DNA from: Cytidiella melzeri
Lineage: Eukaryota; Basidiomycota; Agaricomycetes; Polyporales; Irpicaceae
Assembly: GCA_022592445.1 (NCBI GenBank)
Contig: JABYQR010000404.1
Location: forward strand, 1-39,054
Length of the DNA stretch: 39,054 bases
Direction of reading: 5' to 3'
The notes under the pieces are model-generated. The model ran no database searches and was not told the DNA's origin. It saw only the letters and a list, made by a program, of their open reading frames with translations. Within the stretch, counting starts at the first letter, position 1. The number at the start of each line of letters is the position of its first letter. The translations under genes and the position numbers were made by a program. Below are positions 1 through 9,187 of the stretch, one piece after another.

Positions 1-1173
1 AACGTGTACGGTTCCACGTACGCTCCCAGACCCAAGCGTAGACATTGAAGTCTTCGAAGCATCAGCTAGTGTGCAAACGACGGCGTAGCAATGGCTTGTA
101 GTCGTGGAAGTCGTTGAGGTTGTTGGTGATGTGTCTCGTACAGCCTGAGTCGAGCATCCAGGGTGTTTCACCCGAAGCATAAAACATAACATCTATATTT
201 GCGACGTTGGCAGCTTCGGACGTGGAGTCCTCAGCAGAGACTACATGTACAGCAGCAGAACCGTTAGACGATGATGGTGACCCAGAACATTCCTTCTTCC
301 CCTTGTCCTTTCCTCCTTTTCCCCCTTTCCTTGCCTCCTCAATGGCAGCCTTCTTCTTACGACACTCGTCCTCTGTATGACCCTTGTATTGCAGAACCCG
401 CACTGCTTCTTTGACTTGCCCGACGAGGACGAAGCGAAGACTTGTTGAACTTGACCGCAGAGACTGAAGGCGATTCCTTTCGCTTAGCCTCGTCGATGAG
501 GCGCGATCGGATGTCGTCGTATTTCAAGTCCTTTGGCGCGGTGACAGCGAGGATGGGCTCGACGATGTTGGCGAAGGAGTCAGGGAGTACCGAGAGGAGA
601 CCAAAGATCTTGAGCAGTTCCTTGTCGCCAAGGATGCCGGAGGCGTCAACTTCTTGCCAGAGACGACCGCGTTCTTCAAGCTGTTCAACGAGAGGGCGTG
701 AGCCGTCGATCGTGTGAAGGAAGTATTGCTTGAACTTGAGGAACGCAGAGAGAGTGGTCGAGGCGGAGTAGTTGGCCTTAAGCTTAGCGTAGATCTCGGC
801 GGCAGAGTTGGTCTCGAGGTCAAGAGATGGTGGAGAGAGCTGTCGACGGTCGCGAGGAGAACCAGAGTGACGTTGGCGTCGGCCTTGCACCAGTCGTCGT
901 AGTCCGTGTCGGTGGACGCGGGCTTGACCAGAGAAGGGTCGACCATGCCAGACGCGGCTTGCGTCTTGAGGAACTGGATGAACAGCATGTTCCATTCCTT
1001 CCAGTTGTTGGCACCAGTCAGCTTAGGCAGCGAGTCGAGTTTGATGAACGAGGAGTTGCTGGAAGTGTTCTTGACGAACGACGAACCAGCGCAGAGGGAC
1101 CTGCAGAGGCAGGAGTGGACCCAGCAGGGCCAGACGATGCCGAACCACCTGTGGGAGGTGTGGTGCTCGACAT
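1..1173 (-). pseudogene. copia gag-protease, broken by several frameshifts
   Basis: Translation probably began at the ATG at 1173 (MSSTTPPTGG). The frame changes near 1085-1100, after which gag reads LPKLTGANNWKEWN (about 1000-1040) and on to TVDSSLHHL. It changes again near 820-830 (LDLETNSAAEIYAKLKANYS, the gag core). A third change falls inside the CCHC zinc knuckle near 390-400: the first cysteine pair (CGFC) and the downstream KGHTEDEC lie in different frames. The next stretch carries the retroviral-type aspartic protease site WMLDSGCTRHITNN (about 120-165). A last change near 62-85 leads to ADASKTS and LGSGSVRGTV, typical protease continuation. In copia elements gag packages RNA and the protease cuts the polyprotein. 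This copy is inactive. Confidence 0.8.
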
Positions 1174-1291
1174 GATGATAGGACGTTAAGGATATGGATG
1201 TGAAGACCTGGAGTCGTGTGTCGACGTTGATCGGAGCAAAGCGCAGATGGGCGCGATAAGGTGAACGACGAGTGTTGATTAGAGCCAGGCG

Positions 1292-1303
1292 GGGCTCATA
1301 ACC
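1292..1303 (-). other. primer-binding site for an initiator-tRNA(Met) half molecule
   Basis: The plus strand reads GGGCTCATAACC, identical to 12 nt of the anticodon stem-loop of eukaryotic initiator tRNA-Met (anticodon CAU). The minus, coding strand is therefore complementary to that part of the tRNA. Drosophila copia is known to prime on an internal half of tRNA-iMet instead of its 3' end, so this is a good primer site for this element. It lies between the LTR and gag, as expected. There are about 15 nt between it and the likely LTR edge at 1319, more than usual. Confidence 0.7.
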
Positions 1304-1318
1304 TAAAGCCGGTCGAAT

Positions 1319-1640
1319 GTATTCAACACGTCTAGAGGCAGGGATGGATGCGCAGTCGTAATCCCACTTGCCGTCGTAAGGACCTAAGACACACGAGCGA
1401 GCGAGTTAATCCAGGTGCGAAAGAGAAAGAGCACGATTGCATAATGACTGTACCTAAGACACACGAGCGAAGCGAGTTAACTACAGGTACAGGCTGTGAG
1501 CATATTGCATATGTGAGGGACAACGAAGAATACTCACTCCAGGTGCGAAAGAGAAAGAGCACAATGGAGTGTCAGGAGCGGGGGCGAAGGTATATAAGAC
1601 AGAGCCCTCAGGCAACCCAAAAAGGAATATCTGTGATACA
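1319..1640 (-). repeat. 5' LTR of the left copia element (outer edge tentative)
   Basis: On the minus strand the stretch begins TGTATCACAG and ends TTGAATACA, giving the TG...CA ends of an LTR with short imperfect inverted termini. A TATA-like TTATATA lies near 1591-1597. The inner edge next to the primer site is the better supported one. The outer edge at 1640 is chosen only from the TG and the imperfect inverted repeat. A second LTR for comparison is not in the window. Confidence 0.5.
1382..1562 (-). repeat. interleaved short direct repeats inside the LTR
   Basis: Two motifs are each repeated once. ACCTAAGACACACGAGCGA and its continuation occupy 1382-1409 and again 1452-1480 (one extra base in the second copy). 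A 25-bp motif starting TCCAGGTGCGAAAG occupies 1410-1434 and 1538-1562 unchanged. Such repeats in LTRs can be enhancer-like protein-binding sites; that role is an inference. Confidence 0.7.
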
Positions 1641-4600
1641 GATGTGTCCGCGTGATGAAAGAACAATAGAGCGACCATATACGGAAAACAAAAGAGAGTC
1701 CGGTAATTACTAGTCCGTGAGCCGGAGCTGAAAAGCCATTAGAGTTCTTGAGGAACTCCATGAAGTTGCGTCGCAGCCGGCGATACCGAGTACATTGGTT
1801 TAGGATGTGCATGCGCGATTGTAAGACGTTGCATTGATCGCAGCGAGTGGCTTCGGTAGGAAAGAATCGAGACCGGTATTCTCCAGTGGGTGCGTGATTT
1901 AGAATGGCTCGAGCTGCTCGAGCGACCAACGCGTTGGTGGTGAAGCGAGTGAGAAACTTCCCACCCTTGTGGGTGTTGGGAGCGATCGGTCGTCGTCCGC
2001 ATAGGAAATTGTGGCCGCGGTATGCGGGTTGTTGGCACATGTTCGCCCACGCCGCAGCTGCGCAAATCTTGGCTGTTTTCCTGGTCCATGCGACCGAGGT
2101 GAATGGTATAGGGTTGGGGTTTGCCAGTGCTGCTCGGGCCTGCTGGTCCACCGACTCGTTTTGCTCGATGCCCACGTGTCCTGGGCACCAATGAATATGA
2201 AGATGCGCTGCGGAATTCAGAGAGAACCATGCGCGCAATCGGCTGGTGATGCTGATGGATATGGCTTGCGCGGAGTGCGGTTCGACTTTGAGGAGAGTGG
2301 TTATGGCAGATTCGCTATCGCAGAAAATGTGGAGGTCGGTGGTGGTGATGTTGATGCCACGCGCGATGCAGGCGGCGAGGGCTAGGAGTTCGGCGTCGAA
2401 AGACGTGGCGTTGGAGTACGTGAATGCCATAGAAGCTACAAGAGCCCTTCCAACGTACAAGCGGTATGCGGCGGCGGCAACGTCCGGAGTTCCTGTGCGT
2501 GCTGACCCATCCGAGAAGGCGAAAGTGGTTAAGGGGGAGGTGGATAAACGACTTATGAATGACTGTTTATTTTCTAGCCAAGATTTGAAAGCGTCAGAAG
2601 ATTTCTTAGGATGGTCAAGATTAAAAGAAATGCGTGACTCAAAAATATCTATTACTCTATTTCCGGGTTGTAGTTCAGGGTGCGAATGGCTGATAGGTTC
2701 GAGGTTGGGTGTGGCGGCTTGATGGTGAATTTGGAGGGGTAGGTGTGAGTGAGGAAGAACATTATGGACGGGGAATCCGATGGAGTGGGATGTGTTGCGG
2801 TTCGATTTGGGAGTGGCAGCGATGGTGACGAGATGACTTGGGGGGAGGCATTGAGTGCGAAGGACGGATATGTCGAAAGTCTTTTGGAGGTGGAGGCGAA
2901 TCGGAAGGAGGCCGGCGAGGATCTCCATCCCACCAGTGGGGGATGTGCGGAATGCGCCCAGGATCCACCTTGCGGCAGCTGACTGGGCTTGTGAGAGGGA
3001 TGAAATGAGAGTCTTTTGGGGTTTGCGGGGGTTGAACCACAGACGAAAGCCGTATGTGAGGATGGGGCGGACGCAGGAGATGTACAGGAGGCGCTTTTGC
3101 GCCGGAGCGATGCCGCGGTTGGAGTTCCCCAGCATGGGGTATCCTTGTACCGTGCTGAGGGCCTTTGTGGCATAGAAGTGTACATGATACTTGAAGTTCA
3201 ATTGAGAATCGAAGAAAAAGCCGAGGTAACACCAAACGTGTTTGGGAGGGAGAGTTACCAAAGAATTATCAATGGAAACGGAAAGGGAGGGTAAAGGCCC
3301 ATGGTATCTGGGAAGGGGAAAGTGGGCAAGTTCGAGCTTGTCTAATTCAAGAATAATGCCTATACGAGCGAAGATTTTGGTAATGTGGAGGTAAAGGTTT
3401 TTTAGAATAAAAACGTTTGTGCCAAGCGAGTCGGAAGAAATGGCGAGGGTGCCGTTGTCAACGAAAAATAAGAGCAAAAGGCGGAGGATGGAACTTGGAG
3501 TGGGCAAAAGTTTGGAGATGGCAAAGAGCGCGGGTGTAATAGCTAACGCCGAGAAAGGGGGGGAAAGGCATGAGCCCTGGCCTACGCCAACGGTGCAATT
3601 CACTGGGCCAGACAGTCTCTCTGCCCATCGAAACTGGGTGGTGCGGTTGGAGAGGTAGGCGGCCACAAATTCGCATAGCGAAGAGTGGAACCCTAGTCGT
3701 CGAAGAATGGCAACCAGTAACTGATGGTTTATAGAAGGGAAAAATTGCGCGATGTCCATGGCGAGGCATGATGAGTGCAGGCCAGCCGCTCGAGCAGCCC
3801 GAAGGTGATGCACGAGGAGAAGGCCCGCGTTGTCTGTTGAGTGATGACGGACACCTCCACATTGCGAGGGGTGCAGGAGTTGGAAACGCACGCAATCGTA
3901 TTGCATGCGATTGGCAATCATCTTTTCCATGAGCTTGCCCATGCAGCTCAGGAGGACAATTGGGCGATACGCCTTCAACACCGAGTAGTCCGTCTTCTTG
4001 GGCTTCGGGATGACGACGGTGATTGACGATTTGAACTGTGAAGGCCAAAAACTGTTAGTGATGCATGCATTGAATACGGATAGGATATACGCTTCAATTT
4101 CATGATCAGCCACGAGGGTCTTGATCATTGACCAAGTAAGGTGGTCTGGGCCTGGTGCCGAGCGCGAAGAGGTTGTTGCAAGGCACTCCTTCAATTCCTG
4201 TCGAGAGAAGGGGGGGAAGGGTCGCTCGTCCCGCTGTTCGAGGACTTCGACAATGGACAAGTCGACAGGGCGATCTTGAGCCGAGTAGAACTGATTAGAG
4301 CACCCCGTAACGAACTCGTCAAAGGATGAGAAAGTGGTTCCGTCGCTTCCCTTGATGTGGGACATCGTCGAGATGGGACGTGGTTTGGTCCAGGCAGTGA
4401 GGTCCCACACGCGTTTCTTCGCCGCCATGTCAGCAATGACACTATCGAAATGCTGACGTTTGGCCTTTCGTACTGCTTGAAAGAAGGCCCAACGGTCCTC
4501 CTGTAAACCCGAATGGCGGAACACCCTGAGTGCTTCGCGACACTCCTCATTCCACCATGGTTTTGAGTGGCTCGAGATGCGCGGTTTGGTTGCATGCTTA

Positions 4601-5430
4601 TCAAAAGCTTCCTGTATAGAATTGAAAAAGAGGGTCAGCGACTGTTCGAGATCTTCGGAAGAGGAGAGAGAGTCATCGACGCGCGAATGTGCAGTGTCCA
4701 GGATATTAAGGATGAACTCAGTCTCAGCGTCCGAGTTGGGAGTGATGCGCGGGAAAGCAATGTGCTCTGGAACGGTGGGGATGTCAATGGCCAGGATGGC
4801 ATGATCCGACCCCATGCGCATGTCGGCATCAACTGTAAGAGCCGTGAGTGGGTGGTTGATCATTGCAGAGTCAATCCACGCGAGGTCAATAACTGAGGGC
4901 GCAAATCCGCGCCGATGCGGAAAGTGTGTGTGGATGTCTGGTGTGTTCAGCAGGGACACACCAATATCCGGCATGAAGTCAATGAGGTCTTGTGCGTGGC
5001 GCTCATCTCGGCGTCCTGTTTCCCAAAGCATGTGATGAAGGTTGAAGTTGCCTGCTACCAGAGTAAATGCGGGGAGGCGGTGTGTGGCGAGAAGAGTGTG
5101 AGTGGCATCATGGGTGTCGGGATGGCTGTAGATGTTGAGAAAGAAACGTTCCTCGTGGCTGAAGGTGAGGGAGAAGCATAGAAGGTGGGGATGTGAAATT
5201 ATATCGTGACGTGTGCGCGGGTTGGATCCCGCCCACCTGCGGTTAACATAGCAGGCTACCCTAGCCTGTCGGATGTCGGTGACTTCGAGGAGAAGCCAGT
5301 CCGCGGACTGCGCTTGCGTCCCAAAGTATTTGTCACCCTGGGGGTTGGTAGTAGAAGGGGTTCGTTTCAGAACCGAGTACGAAGGTTCTTGAATGAGAAT
5401 GGCGTCAGCTCGAACAAAGTGCTGCAGCAC
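1641..5430 (-). pseudogene. LINE ORF2, main part: endonuclease, reverse transcriptase, RNase H
   Basis: This is the 3' part of ORF2 after the Ngaro-like insertion. Counting from base 5430, the APE-type endonuclease covers about residues 1-215 (LIQEPSY with the catalytic Glu; MRMGSDHAI with the SDH motif). RT covers about 430-690, RNase H about 970-1110 (FSDGSA, FDAELLAL, IFCDSESA, all acidic residues present). A CDQC...H...C motif lies near the end. Two catalytic positions are altered. The endonuclease GDFN motif reads GNFN (codon 5047-5049), and the RT motif that is normally F/YxDD reads FVDN (codon 3454-3456). The reading frame is otherwise open and even continues through the copia LTR to a stop at 1534. 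Without those Asp residues the protein should be unable to nick DNA or copy RNA. Confidence 0.85.
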
Positions 5431-5826
5431 TCGTGGTAATTCCGGATTCCAAGGGTAGGGAGGAATTCCTTAGGCCTCTGCCGACATGCGCAGCGCGCCC
5501 TGTCCTGTTTAGGTGAGCATCGCTACTGTAACTCGTGGCACCGTCACGAGCAACCACTAACTCGACTCTACCTCCGTCATGACGTTAGCAGTGACTAACA
5601 GAGGTCATGCACGGAGGGGCCCTGCAGTTGAGCTTCAGGAGGTGGTCACCGACCCATTATTCAGAGGCCCAGACGGCCACAGGGGCTTCGCCTATATATA
5701 CCTGGGTGGCCATGTCAATGAGAGGCATCGCCTCTCGTTCCACCACAGGTAAGCGCATCGCGCTTACAGTCCAGGCATGCACTGACATTGTCTCTTGTCT
5801 ACGACAGAGACGATTCATTTGCGCAC
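5431..5826 (+). repeat. Ngaro-like terminal repeat A1
   Basis: This 396-bp repeat starts TCGTGGTAATTCC at the left element edge and is repeated as A2 with offset 4940. The two differences are G5577 (A in A2) and T5628 (C in A2), both at CpG positions. It holds a TATA box, a probable 59-nt intron and several hairpins: 5532-5550 (6-bp stem), 5571-5617 (about 18 bp with a small bulge), 5721-5735 (6 bp, ATC loop) and 5750-5766 (7 bp, ATC loop). It should act as the promoter and 5' untranslated region for the ORFs. Confidence 0.9.
5693..5807 (+). promoter_or_regulatory. TATA box and spliced 5' leader within repeat A1
   Basis: TATATATA at 5693-5700 lies about 165 bp before the gag ATG. Downstream, a GT at 5749 (CAG/GTAAGC) and an AG at 5806-5807 (CGACAG) enclose 59 nt with a branch-point-like CTGAC near 5782. 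All three signals fit basidiomycete introns. The intron would lie in the 5' leader. Its first bases (from 5750) form a perfect 7-bp hairpin that would cover the 5' splice site in RNA. The same signals recur in A2 (10,633-10,747). Splicing is inferred from sequence only. Confidence 0.55.
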
Positions 5827-5859
5827 ACCTGTTTGTATCAATTCAAACCATCTTAGTCA

Positions 5860-7332
5860 ATGACAAGTGAGACCGCTGAGGACAATGGACAGGGTCCCTT
5901 CTCTCCTTCACCTCCTATCTCTGAACCGTCGGGTACTGACGCCCATCCGCGAACTGCTGCACCACCACGACCCGCTGCAGGATCTTCTTCACATACGCAG
6001 CCCTCACAAGTTGAACTCACTCGAGGAAGAGCCGAGGTTCTACAGACACTCATCGACTTATACGTCGATGAAGCGCTCACCCTCGAAGATCTTGTGGGAC
6101 AAATGCGAAACAACGGATTCAACACGGTTGAGGTCACAGACGCAATGGAGCAGGCAGTGCAACGAAAAACGCAGAGAGAAGGGAAAGGAAAAGAAGTCAA
6201 GCGTAACAAAGCAGATGACCAGCCTCGTGCGTCGGGGTCCGGGAATCCTGAGCGAGAGCCGACAGGTTTGGATGCTTTCCGAACGATGTTTGCGGCCGCG
6301 AACGATGCGGATTGGGCTATCTTTACAGCAAAAGCTCGAGCGGGAATGTTCCGACCGCCTGGGATCACCGTCTCTGGACCAGGAAATCAGGCCTCGATGG
6401 GGCCTGGTGCTCCAGCAGGGCTACCTGCGCCTACCGCTGGTTTTCCTCCTTCCACTTTTCCTGCGCTTTCTCCCACATTCCTACATTCCTTGGTCGCAGT
6501 CTCAACAACGGCTGCGGCTGTCAATCCCCACATTCAGGAAACTATGCGAGTTCTTCAGGCTTGCTCGGCGACAGACAAGATTGATCTTTATGTCAATTCA
6601 CTCCAGCTTGTATCGCTTGACGAGCCGCTCGTCAAAAGCGTTTGGAAGAAGATCCTTCAAGATCAATATGTCGAGTTTGAGAAACTTTACGCTACACTCG
6701 ACAATCCTGAAATTGATTTCGACGATTCGAGCCGAGAGTTCGCTGCTGGGTATGTCATCGTCAAGAAGGACCACCTTACCTCCACAAAGCGGTTTTCATC
6801 GGAGAGTGAATGGTCTAGGCTTTTTCATGCATGGCGCGAAGGTGTCGTTCTGGTTTTTCCGCACCGTGTCGTCGAGCTCGAGGACTACTGCCGTCTCATT
6901 GTGGAGATTTTTCGTGAGTTCCCGAGCACCCCTTCGGTCGCCATCGGAACAGACAAGAGGACTCGGCTACAGTATCATCGGTCTCGTTTCCGGATGGACG
7001 ACAGGGCTATTCTTCAGCGTCCGTTCATGTCGCAACTTTCGGCCTTGCTTATGCCACAGCTTTCGACTACTCCTGCAAACTCATCTCTTCGACGTCTTCG
7101 CGCGTCTCAAAGTCCGAGCTCTCTGTCGCGCTCGGGTGTTATCTGCGAGAATTGGAATTTGGGTCTTTGCTTGTCGGATGGGTGTCGTAGGCGCCACAAC
7201 CTCTGCTCTGAATGTGGAGCTACTCACAGAGCCAGAGATGTCACCGAATGCAACAACAAGCTCCTTGCAAGGCGAGAAGCGAGAAATCGAGCTCGTACGG
7301 GAGCAGGAGGCCCTGGCAGCGGACGGGCCTAG
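5860..7332 (+). CDS. Ngaro-like gag protein with CCCH zinc finger
   Basis: The 490-residue ORF starts at the first ATG after repeat A1. The N-terminal third is Pro/Ser-rich and probably disordered. A short helical segment follows (about residues 50-85), then a conserved-looking core (about 225-400: IDLYVNSLQLVSLDEPLVK, EWSRLFHAWREGVVLVF). Near the C-terminus, CENWNLGLCLSDGCRRRH fits a C-X7-C-X4-C-X3-H finger, followed by a second Cys/His cluster (CSECGATHRARDVTEC), as seen in gag proteins of fungal tyrosine-recombinase retroelements. The role is probably RNA binding and particle assembly. The RT frame is +1 relative to this one and stays open along almost the whole ORF. Confidence 0.8.
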   Translation: MTSETAEDNGQGPFSPSPPISEPSGTDAHPRTAAPPRPAAGSSSHTQPSQVELTRGRAEVLQTLIDLYVDEALTLEDLVGQMRNNGFNTVEVTDAMEQAVQRKTQREGKGKEVKRNKADDQPRASGSGNPEREPTGLDAFRTMFAAANDADWAIFTAKARAGMFRPPGITVSGPGNQASMGPGAPAGLPAPTAGFPPSTFPALSPTFLHSLVAVSTTAAAVNPHIQETMRVLQACSATDKIDLYVNSLQLVSLDEPLVKSVWKKILQDQYVEFEKLYATLDNPEIDFDDSSREFAAGYVIVKKDHLTSTKRFSSESEWSRLFHAWREGVVLVFPHRVVELEDYCRLIVEIFREFPSTPSVAIGTDKRTRLQYHRSRFRMDDRAILQRPFMSQLSALLMPQLSTTPANSSLRRLRASQSPSSLSRSGVICENWNLGLCLSDGCRRRHNLCSECGATHRARDVTECNNKLLARREARNRARTGAGGPGSGRA

Positions 7333-9187
7333 GCGTTTCACATCTTCATCCTCGTCGCTGACATCTTTGTTCGACCCTGGTCATTCTCTTGCATCTTTCC
7401 GACGAGGGTTTGGCTGGGCTGACAGCAATCCTTTCTTTGTTTCTCCCGCAGCTCTCGCGACTGAGAGTGCCGCTCCTCTACCATCTCCGCCAGCTTCGTT
7501 ATCCAACAATGCTGAAGTTCAAACAACTCTCGAACAATACGCTCAATATATCAAGGTCCAAACACCTTTCGATGTTAACCGATTGGGTTCCTTTCTTTCA
7601 TCACATCCCAACCGCCCATTCGTTGACTCTGTACTGTTGGGCTTGCGAGACGGGTTTTGGCCATTAAGCGACAAGGAGTGGAGTGACGAGATGGACGCAC
7701 GCGTAGGAAACTACCCAATGGAAGAGATAGATCTTGAAGCCGTTCGGATTTTCCGGGATAAGGAGGTGGAAGCTGGTCAATGGTCGGAGGCAATCCCGAC
7801 GTTAGGCAAAGGCATGAAGACTTCACCGATGTTTGTTGTTTGGCAGAACAACAAACCGCGCGTCATAACCGACCACACTGCGTCAGGCCTCAATGACAGT
7901 ATTTCACGGGAGCAAAGTCACGTTCGGTACGACAACATGCAAGACTTCGGGCAGTCTCTACATAATCTACGACACCAGAACCCTTCGCAACGCTACACGC
8001 TGTACAAGTCGGACGTGGCGTCTGCATTTCTTAACCTGCCGGCTCATCCTATTTGGCAGCTCCAACAAATTGTCGTTGTGGATGGGAGATTTTACATTGT
8101 TCGGCGGCTTGTTTTTGGGAGCCGCGCGTCTCCCCGTATTTGGTGCGCTGTTTCTGGTCTCTTGGCTTGGGTGGCTATCAGAGTCCTCCATATTCATGAC
8201 ATATTTGTCTATATGGATGATTTTTATGGCGCTGAACGGGAGACAAATCTCGTATTGTTTCATGGTCGTCGTCGACCTCGTTCCCAGGTTTATCTTCTTC
8301 TCTTTTGGGATGCAATCAATTGTCCGTACGATGACAATAAACAATGTGATGGCCCTGAACTGAAAATTATTGGTTTCTGGGTCAACGTGAATCTTGGTTC
8401 TATTTCTATTTCACCTTCCTCTGTGGCAGAGACAATTCTTGCAATCGACCAGTTCATATCTGAGCCTTCTCGTAAACACACACTACGAGAATGGTCTCGG
8501 TTAGCTGGCTGGTTGAATTGGGTTTTGAATGTTTTTCCGTGGGGTCGTCCTGCGATGACAGAGATGTATCGGAAGATGAGTGGCAAATCACATATGCTCG
8601 CCTCTGTTTACTTGAACCGAGAGGTTGTCGCCGACCTCACATGGTTCAAAAGTGTCATGCCAAATGCCGTCGGAGTGCTCTTCGTTGACAGTGGCAGGTG
8701 GACAGACAGCGAAGCCGATATGATCATTCACACCGACGCCACTTTATCTTTTGGTCTTTCTTTTGTCTATGCAAACATTGCCCATGTTTATCATATTGCC
8801 CCTCCCCCTTTTGGTATGAACAAACCAGATATATTCTTTTTCGAAGAACTAGCTATTCTCTCCGCCATTCACCACGCTGCTCAACTCCTTGTGCCGCCAC
8901 GTCGTATTTTAATCTTTTCGGACAGTTTAGACTGTGTTCATGCTTTTAATTCCCTCCATGTTTCCCAATCCATTCACAACGCACCTCTTTTGGCTGTGGC
9001 TTCCATCATTTTGATGTCTGGGGTCGACGTCCGCGTTCGCCACATCAGCGGGATTGACAATGTCCGGGCAGACTTGCTTTTGCGGTTGATGTTCAACGAG
9101 TACCACATTCGCTACCCCGCAGACCGCGTCCACTTCTTCAACCCTCCGAGGGATTTGTTGCCGGCGCGATGGAGACAGCGCTTTTGA
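7238..9187 (+). CDS. Ngaro-like reverse transcriptase-RNase H
   Basis: The RT frame is +1 to gag and overlaps its last 95 bases if it starts at the in-frame ATG 7238 (649 aa). The frame is in fact open from 5867, so a gag-RT fusion by +1 frameshifting is also possible. Visible motifs: KPRVITDHTASGLND (fingers), YKSDVASAFLNLP (motif A), VFGSRASPRIWC (motif B), VYMDDFYG (motif C; YMDD at about 8210-8221). The RNase H part has IHTDAT (Asp at 8735), FFEELAIL, IFSDSLD and ISGIDNVRADLLLR. All expected acidic residues are present. The enzyme copies element RNA into DNA. The stop at 9185-9187 overlaps the start of the recombinase gene. Confidence 0.85.
   Translation: MSPNATTSSLQGEKREIELVREQEALAADGPRRFTSSSSSLTSLFDPGHSLASFRRGFGWADSNPFFVSPAALATESAAPLPSPPASLSNNAEVQTTLEQYAQYIKVQTPFDVNRLGSFLSSHPNRPFVDSVLLGLRDGFWPLSDKEWSDEMDARVGNYPMEEIDLEAVRIFRDKEVEAGQWSEAIPTLGKGMKTSPMFVVWQNNKPRVITDHTASGLNDSISREQSHVRYDNMQDFGQSLHNLRHQNPSQRYTLYKSDVASAFLNLPAHPIWQLQQIVVVDGRFYIVRRLVFGSRASPRIWCAVSGLLAWVAIRVLHIHDIFVYMDDFYGAERETNLVLFHGRRRPRSQVYLLLFWDAINCPYDDNKQCDGPELKIIGFWVNVNLGSISISPSSVAETILAIDQFISEPSRKHTLREWSRLAGWLNWVLNVFPWGRPAMTEMYRKMSGKSHMLASVYLNREVVADLTWFKSVMPNAVGVLFVDSGRWTDSEADMIIHTDATLSFGLSFVYANIAHVYHIAPPPFGMNKPDIFFFEELAILSAIHHAAQLLVPPRRILIFSDSLDCVHAFNSLHVSQSIHNAPLLAVASIILMSGVDVRVRHISGIDNVRADLLLRLMFNEYHIRYPADRVHFFNPPRDLLPARWRQRF

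Larger units (their letters stand above)
1..1640 (-). mobile_element. Ty1/copia LTR retrotransposon, 5' part, decayed
   Basis: Read on the minus strand, the element runs from its outer LTR edge near 1640 through an LTR, a tRNA primer site and gag into protease, and leaves the window at base 1. The gene order and the gag (UBN2-like) and aspartic protease motifs are those of Ty1/copia elements. The coding part changes frame at least four times, so this copy cannot make its own polyprotein. Its LTR differs from that of the copia element at the right edge, so the two are different families. Whether this element inserted into the LINE or the LINE beside it cannot be decided, because its other end is outside the window. 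Confidence 0.8.

Noticed and set aside
442..1189. Plus-strand ORFs opposite copia gag
   Set aside because: The minus strand carries recognisable gag motifs; the plus-strand translations are Arg/Glu/Gly-rich shadows.
1534..1640. C-terminal extension of LINE ORF2 (LYHRYSFLGCLRAL...)
   Set aside because: It is encoded by copia LTR sequence and is most likely accidental read-through of an open frame.
5867..7230. Separate protein encoded by the +1 frame over gag
   Set aside because: Composition (Arg, Ser, Leu, Phe runs) is that of an off-frame translation of a Pro/Ser-rich gene and shows no domain; kept only as an observation on frame openness.
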